Shown here: in pieces, positions 3,601-6,027 of the stretch | How the letters are laid out: every line of letters starts with the position of its first letter | How positions within the stretch are numbered: the stretch's first letter is position 1 | Assembly: GCA_965364735.1 (NCBI GenBank) | Contig: CBDTYW010000230.1 | Span: forward strand, 1 to 6,027 | DNA: 6,027 bases | Direction of reading: 5' to 3' | From: CBDTYW01 sp965364735 | Lineage (GTDB): Bacteria; Actinomycetota; Nitriliruptoria; Nitriliruptorales; Nitriliruptoraceae | Position numbers and translations under genes: made by a program | The notes under the pieces: generated by a model | Seen by the model: the letters and a program-made list of their open reading frames with translations, nothing else | What the model was told of the DNA's origin: nothing | The model's database searches: none

Positions 3601-6027
3601 AGGCAAGCTCCTCGGACAGCCGGGACTCCACACGTGAGAAGCGGGCCAGGAGCTGTTCGTCGAGCTGCTCGCCGATCTGGCCGGCGAGCGCGCCGATCGG
3701 CATGGCCGTGCGCTCGTCCACCAGCGCGTGCACCTCCGCGAGCTCCATCTGGAGCCCGGAGACACGGTCGCGCAGCTCGTCGGCGCCCTGGGCGGCGAAC
3801 CCGGCGTCGAGCTGCTCCTGAAGGGTCTGGCGGGTGGCCTCGAGCTCGTCCTGCACGGTCCTCAGGTGCGTGCGCACGTCCGCGTCATCGATCCCGGCGA
3901 AGCCGCTGGCGAGCTGGCGCTCGAGGGCCTCACGCGCGATGGCGACGTCGTCCTGCACGGCCGCGAGCCGCTCGCGGACCTCGAGGTCGGCGGCGGACGC
4001 GAACCCAGCCTGCAGCTGCTCCTCGAGCTGCTGGCGTGCGAACGCGACGTCGGCACGCACCGCGGTGGCATCGTCATGCACGCGTTCGAGCTGGGCCCGC
4101 ATCTGCTCGGTCTGGCTGTCGCGCGTGTCCACGAGGAGCGAACGGAGCTCGTCGACGAGGCTGCGGACGGAGACGACCTGCTCGGCCTGCTGCTCCCGGA
4201 GGTCGCCGGCCAGCGCCTGGAGGTCCGTGCGCACCTGAACGGACTGCGCGGAGCCCGCCTCGCGGAGTGCCTGCACCGCGCCCTCGATGGCCCCGAGCTC
4301 GTCGTAGCGCTCGGCCACCTGGCCGGTCACCCCGGTCAGGCGCTCGAGCAGCTCGTCATGACGACGGTGTTCGCGCTCGTCGCTGCGGCCGCGGTCTTCG
4401 ACGAGGAAGTCCTGGAACTGCTGACGCAGCCGTTCGAGCTCGGTCATGAGCCCGTCGCGCAGCCCCAGCGGCGCGAGGGTCGCGGTGACGTCACGGTGCA
4501 GCTCTACCAAGGCGGCCTCGAGCCGCTCCTCGAGCCGGTGCGCGCTCTCCTCGAGCCGATGTGCCTGCGGGCCGAGCGCCTCCGAGACGAGGTCACCGAC
4601 GTCGCCGGAGTCCTCGATCATGCGGGTCGCGGCGCCGATCTTGCCGATCAGCTCGTCCTGCTGTGCAGCGAGGGCCTCGGTCGCGCCTTGCAGGCGCTCA
4701 CGGAACTCCTCGCCCAGCCGCTCGTAGCGGCCCATGGCCTCGGCTTCGCGTGCCGAGGCCTGGCTCGCAAGGTCCTCGATGAAGTGGTCGAAGCGCTCAC
4801 GGAGCTCGCGGTAGCGGGCTTCGGCGTCCGCCGTCCCGTCCAGCAGCGTCGTCAGCTGCAGCGGGATGGCGTCGATCCGCGATCGGATCTCCGCCAGCGG
4901 GTCGGTGGCCTGGCGCGCCGCGTCCGCAGCCGCGGTCTCGAGGCGACCCGCGACCTGGACGAGCTCCTCGGAGAGCGAGGCGAGCCCGGCTGCCTGCTGC
5001 TGCGGGACGGTCTCGAGCATCCCGGCGAGGCGGTCGAGGTGCTGGCGCAGATCGTCGGCGTCGGCCGACTGCTGCTCCGGGAGCTGAGCGAACGACGCCC
5101 GCAGACCAGCGACGTCGTCACGCAGTCCGTCAGCGTCGAAGGTGTCACCGTCGGGGGATCTGCCGGCGGCCAGGCGACCGTTGATGTCGTCGAGGCGGTC
5201 GCGCAGATCCTGGAACTGGGCTGCCCCCTCGCTCTGCTGGAGCGAGACGGACGCCTGCTCGTGGAGCTGTTCGCGAACTCCGCGGACAGCGTCCTCGATG
5301 CTGGTGAGGCGGGCCTCGGTCGCCTCGGCGACGTCCGTCGCGCGCTCGTTGCCGAGCTCGATCCGCCCGAGCAGCTCGCTGACGCGCCCGCCGAGGAGCT
5401 CCTCGAGGTCGTCGCGCAGCTCTTCGGGCAGCTGCCGCGCGGCGGACTCGAGTCCGTCGAGCCGCTCCTGGAGCTCTGTCCACGGATCGCGGGCCGCGTC
5501 GCGGACCTGATCGAGCCCTTGGACGACCTGCGCGATCTCGGCGCGCATCTCGTCCAGCGAAGCGGACTGCTCCTGAGGCAGCTGGTCCATCCGCGCGAAC
5601 ATGTTGTCGAACCGCGTGCGCAGGTCGGCGACGTCGGCGGACTGCTGCTCGGGCAGCGAAGCGACGGAGGCTCGGAGCCCCGCGACGTCATCGCGGAGGG
5701 CATCGGTGTCAACGCCACCGCCGGAGCCCAGCGTGAGCCGGCCGGTCAGGTCGTCGAGGCGGTCGCGCAGCTCCTGGAACTGGGCGACGCCCTCGGCCTC
5801 ACGCAGCGGGATGCCCGCCTGGTCCTCGACGAGCTGGCGGATCGCGGAGACCTGCTGCTCGAGCGGCGCCAGCCGGTTCAGGACCTCGCTGACACGCCCG
5901 CCGAGGAGCTCCTCGACGTCCTCACGAACCTCGAGCGGCACCCCGCGAGCGACCAGCTCCAGCCCGTCGAGGCGACCCTGGAGCTCCGTCCACGGATCGC
6001 TCGCCGCAGCCCGGATCTGGTCCAGAC
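653..6027 (-). CDS. Giant coiled-coil protein with H1-like Lys/Ala tail and C-terminal double helix-hairpin-helix (5'-partial)
   Basis: Not a family I recognise by name. The frame is open to the right edge (first full codon at 6025) and ends at TGA 653-655, giving 1790 visible residues; the true start lies outside. The GTG at 5941 is internal, because the 28 codons before it match the repeat found 170 residues later. Residues 1-1497 are Ala/Glu/Leu/Arg/Gln/Asp-rich helix with heptad-like spacing, no cysteine seen and only about three lysines. Then come a Pro/acid linker (1498-1643), a Lys/Ala tail (1644-1703), a Gly/Ser/Arg spacer and two helix-hairpin-helix motifs (INGIGPAKA and VKGIGEDLA) resembling the UvrC C-terminus, which binds DNA without sequence preference. 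No Walker motif, nuclease motif or membrane segment is visible. Inferred role: a long structural rod binding DNA at its C-terminus, perhaps for chromosome organisation or tethering. Alternatives are a Scy/FilP-like cytoskeletal protein or a repair scaffold. Coding status is near certain; function is open. Confidence 0.93.
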   Translation of the reverse strand, partial: LDQIRAAASDPWTELQGRLDGLELVARGVPLEVREDVEELLGGRVSEVLNRLAPLEQQVSAIRQLVEDQAGIPLREAEGVAQFQELRDRLDDLTGRLTLGSGGGVDTDALRDDVAGLRASVASLPEQQSADVADLRTRFDNMFARMDQLPQEQSASLDEMRAEIAQVVQGLDQVRDAARDPWTELQERLDGLESAARQLPEELRDDLEELLGGRVSELLGRIELGNERATDVAEATEARLTSIEDAVRGVREQLHEQASVSLQQSEGAAQFQDLRDRLDDINGRLAAGRSPDGDTFDADGLRDDVAGLRASFAQLPEQQSADADDLRQHLDRLAGMLETVPQQQAAGLASLSEELVQVAGRLETAAADAARQATDPLAEIRSRIDAIPLQLTTLLDGTADAEARYRELRERFDHFIEDLASQASAREAEAMGRYERLGEEFRERLQGATEALAAQQDELIGKIGAATRMIEDSGDVGDLVSEALGPQAHRLEESAHRLEERLEAALVELHRDVTATLAPLGLRDGLMTELERLRQQFQDFLVEDRGRSDEREHRRHDELLERLTGVTGQVAERYDELGAIEGAVQALREAGSAQSVQVRTDLQALAGDLREQQAEQVVSVRSLVDELRSLLVDTRDSQTEQMRAQLERVHDDATAVRADVAFARQQLEEQLQAGFASAADLEVRERLAAVQDDVAIAREALERQLASGFAGIDDADVRTHLRTVQDELEATRQTLQEQLDAGFAAQGADELRDRVSGLQMELAEVHALVDERTAMPIGALAGQIGEQLDEQLLARFSRVESRLSEELASSLADIDRRLSQGVESRLQGVETGLQGLVDQVTTQLAAADESASDRLGSLANGFGDQLDQVRSDLGELVRDTGLTTVQAGMDATRETLKEQLDAGFAAQGADEQRERVEALQTALAEVHALLDERTAMPTDTLAGRISEQLDAGFAAQGADELRERVEALQTALAEVHALLDERTAMPTDTLAGRISEQLDAGFAAQGADELRERVEALQTALAEVYALLDERTAMPLATFAGQIGEQLDEQLGSRFSRVESRLSEELEASIADIDRRLAQGVELRLLSVEEGLQGLFDQVAIQLNETDESIADRLGGLNARVVDQLGALAHGLGEHLDQVRGDLGDLVRDSGDRGREAANEGLGEVGGRIHDLGAAVTSQSDQLTHALDGLRAAMADDREETSTRLEGIEQDLEAVLVSRMQAHSEQVADELRALRATVEAGLSGQSLRLEQTVGNFEGRVHDRVAELLDAATAQMASGVTELGGEMAVGLERHHEQVSERLVGVGEAVAALDQRLIADVVPVLSRLSDHDVVAASIATATQQLGAEAAVLSERVEAGFAALEDQGSAERQQEILDTIAGSAREASEQLETVALRAESLGAELDTVGIDLRSSFRSTMGEVREEHVGATSAAGVELRAAAGGAEALAAELRELRDELRARDEERAREAELERTRIIEAVVGQLAGGLSKRDRRRLASRLDLDALPSADELDAEAGSTPTPTPRPEPEPAVTVPVRRDERVVVLEDEIDDPTVRDAVWDGAPPLPVEDDVVVLDAPEQPTARTRGRARRRGRKAAEPEVHDESAVEEPTPSPETAIRGSVGQRAASSDDQASEQPASKQPGAKQPATRKPTSKKATAAKATAAKKAAAKKSAAKKPAVKPAAKKPAAKKTVTKKTSSKPATKKTAGKRSASDRRGRAPGSAGSGGGHRSTRKPSVEAQGRLEAINGIGPAKARALLSTFGSLEAVQQASTADLIAVKGIGEDLAELLRRELG
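656..829 (-). other. Region of the giant CDS encoding a tandem helix-hairpin-helix, (HhH)2, domain
   Basis: Last 58 residues (1733-1790) of the giant protein. Two G-I-G hairpins sit about 32 residues apart: the first in LEAINGIGPAKARALL (1739-1754), the second in LIAVKGIGEDLAELL (1771-1785), joined by a helix containing FGSLEAVQQAS. This order and the linking 'FGSLEAV..AS..DL..V' pattern match the C-terminal (HhH)2 of UvrC and related XPF/RuvA-type modules. In those families the Gly-hairpin backbone contacts the DNA phosphates. It ends five residues after the second motif, as a terminal domain would. DNA binding is inferred from the family, not shown. Confidence 0.88.
917..1096 (-). other. 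Region of the giant CDS encoding a Lys/Ala-rich, histone H1-like tail
   Basis: Residues 1644-1703 hold about 20 lysines in 60 residues as irregular AAKK, AAKKP and TKKT units, starting ATRKPTSKKA and ending near ATKKTAGK. This low-complexity basic type is known from the C-termini of mycobacterial HupB/Hlp and bacterial H1-like proteins, where it binds and bridges DNA non-specifically. The rest of the protein uses Arg almost exclusively, so lysine is concentrated here. The adjoining spacer (about 1704-1732) adds Arg, Gly and Ser and probably leaves the HhH domain mobile. Confidence 0.85.
1097..1534 (-). other. Region of the giant CDS encoding a disordered Pro/acid-rich linker
   Basis: Residues 1498-1643 leave the coiled-coil pattern. 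They contain a TPTPTPRPEPEP stretch, two similar hydrophobic-acidic patches (RVVVLEDEIDD and DDVVVLDAPE, about 30 residues apart), a basic cluster RTRGRARRRGRK, and a Ser/Gln/Pro-rich run leading into the lysine tail. It is probably unstructured and separates rod from DNA-binding end. The two VVVL patches could be short binding motifs or beta-prone segments; I cannot assign a partner. Confidence 0.7.
2573..2920 (-). repeat. 116-residue module, copy B
   Basis: Residues 1036-1151, with AGQIGEQLDEQL, RFSRVESRLSEEL, DIDRRLAQGVELRL, GLQGLFDQV and DQVRGDLGDLVRD. It follows 49-residue copy d. It is 11 residues longer than copy A, the extra lying around GLNARVVDQLG between DRLG and the DQVR motif. 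Eleven is one hendecad, a length that keeps a coiled-coil stripe in phase. Confidence 0.85.
2921..3361 (-). repeat. Tandem 147-base (49-residue) repeats, copies b, c and d
   Basis: Three adjacent in-frame units: b 3215-3361, c 3068-3214, d 2921-3067, residues 889-1035. Each contains EQLDAGFAAQGADE and ends LLDERTAMP. Copies c and d differ at only 3 of 147 bases by eye, one of them causing His to Tyr in AEVHALL/AEVYALL. Copy b matches c over most of its length but differs near the 3361 end, where TDTLAGRIS is replaced by MDATRETLK. The unit equals seven heptads, so a duplication keeps both reading frame and coil register. The proline of TAMP and the Gly-Phe should interrupt the helix in every unit. 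Confidence 0.93.
3383..3697 (-). repeat. 105-residue module, copy A
   Basis: Residues 777-881, with AGQIGEQLDEQL, RFSRVESRLSEEL, DIDRRLSQGVESRL, GLQGLVDQV and DQVRSDLGELVRD. It directly follows 49-residue copy a and is followed by a seven-residue spacer (LTTVQAG) before copy b. The same ordered motifs form copy B at 2573-2920. Confidence 0.85.
3698..3844 (-). repeat. 49-residue coiled-coil repeat, isolated copy a
   Basis: Residues 728-776, containing EQLDAGFAAQGADELRDRV and ending VDERTAMP. It matches the tandem set at 2921-3361 but has diverged (SGLQMELAEV in place of EALQTALAEV). It lies 161 residues (23 x 7) before copy b. With the following 105 residues it forms a module repeated at 2573-3067. 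Confidence 0.85.
3722..4027 (-). repeat. Three 34-residue repeats with an L-x-x-Q-L-x-x-GFA signature
   Basis: Residues 667-768, three units of exactly 34 residues (102 bases; starts at 4027, 3925 and 3823). They open LEEQLQAGFA, LERQLASGFA and LQEQLDAGFA, and each continues with a conserved A-D-x-x-V/L-R pattern and an L-x-x-V/L-Q-x-x-L/V segment. The Gly-Phe pair should kink or interrupt the helix once per unit. Thirty-four is one short of five heptads, so the coil register must slip at each unit. The third unit overlaps the first 49-residue unit, suggesting the latter arose as 34 plus 15 residues. Confidence 0.8.
4931..5515 (-). repeat. 170-residue coiled-coil repeat, second copy (R2, 195 residues)
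   Basis: Residues 171-365, beginning LDQVRDAARDPWTELQ, with EELLGGRVSELL, AQFQDLRDRLDD, LRDDVAGLRASF and LPEQQSADAD in the same order as the first copy. It is about 25 residues longer, with extra sequence in its first third (GNERATDVAEATEARL region) and in its final third. It ends where a degenerate third start (DPLAEIRSRIDAI) aligns with DPWTELQERLDGL. Divergence is clear at protein level, so this duplication is older than the 147-base repeats further down the gene. Confidence 0.8.
5516..6025 (-). repeat. 170-residue coiled-coil repeat, first visible copy (R1)
   Basis: Residues 1-170 of the visible protein. The copy begins LDQIRAAASDPWTELQ and includes VEELLGGRVSE, AQFQELRDRLDD, LRDDVAGLRAS and LPEQQSAD. 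The same order of motifs recurs from residue 171, an exact 510-base offset (for example the DNA CACGGATCGC at 5991 and at 5481). The copy starts close to the window edge, so further copies may lie beyond it. It also has an internal 25-residue sub-repeat (LPEQQSADVADL, then LPQEQSASLDEM). Confidence 0.85.

Noticed and set aside
2921..3844. CRISPR-like or intergenic repeat array
   Set aside because: The repeats are contiguous 147-base in-frame coding units without spacers of uniform size; they belong to a protein repeat.
5939..5941. GTG at 5941 as the start of the giant protein
   Set aside because: The frame stays open upstream to the window edge, and those codons encode repeat sequence matching the next copy.
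653..6027. Identification as an SMC/RecN-type ATPase
   Set aside because: Long coils and DNA binding fit superficially, but no Walker A, Walker B or ABC signature is visible, and the C-terminus is an HhH domain rather than an ATPase half. An N-terminal ATPase outside the window cannot be excluded.

Overview
The window is high-GC DNA from an actinobacterium. The evidence is a clear WhiB-family gene, a family confined to Actinomycetota and their phages, together with GC-ending codons, Arg strongly preferred over Lys, and GTG/TTG start use. I cannot place it to genus. Both supported genes are on the minus strand, so the window reads right to left.

From the right edge down to 653 runs one enormous reading frame, open at the window boundary (5'-partial; 1790 residues visible). 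Residues 1-1497 are an almost uninterrupted Ala/Glu/Leu/Arg/Gln/Asp-rich coiled coil built from several nested repeat families: a ~170-residue unit, a 34-residue unit, a 49-residue unit and a 105/116-residue module. A proline/acid-rich linker follows (1498-1643), then a lysine/alanine histone-H1-like tail (1644-1703), a short Gly/Ser/Arg spacer, and a C-terminal UvrC-like double helix-hairpin-helix (1733-1790). The layout suggests a very long rod with a DNA-binding end, possibly a chromosome-organising or chromosome-tethering protein. The N-terminus, which should show where the other end is anchored, is outside the window.

Positions 469-652 form a less GC-rich intergenic region. It holds two inverted repeats, a good sigma-70-type promoter and a Shine-Dalgarno site, all oriented towards a small WhiB2/WhmD-type gene (205-468, TTG start). 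A strong nested hairpin (164-204) directly after the whiB stop looks like its terminator. Positions 1-163 contain no gene I can support.

WhiB/WhmD is known as a developmental and septation regulator in Streptomyces and mycobacteria. Its position downstream of a giant DNA-binding coiled-coil gene is suggestive, but whiB has its own promoter and no operon is shown. The most unusual item is the giant protein, both for its architecture and for its recent, reading-frame-preserving internal duplications.
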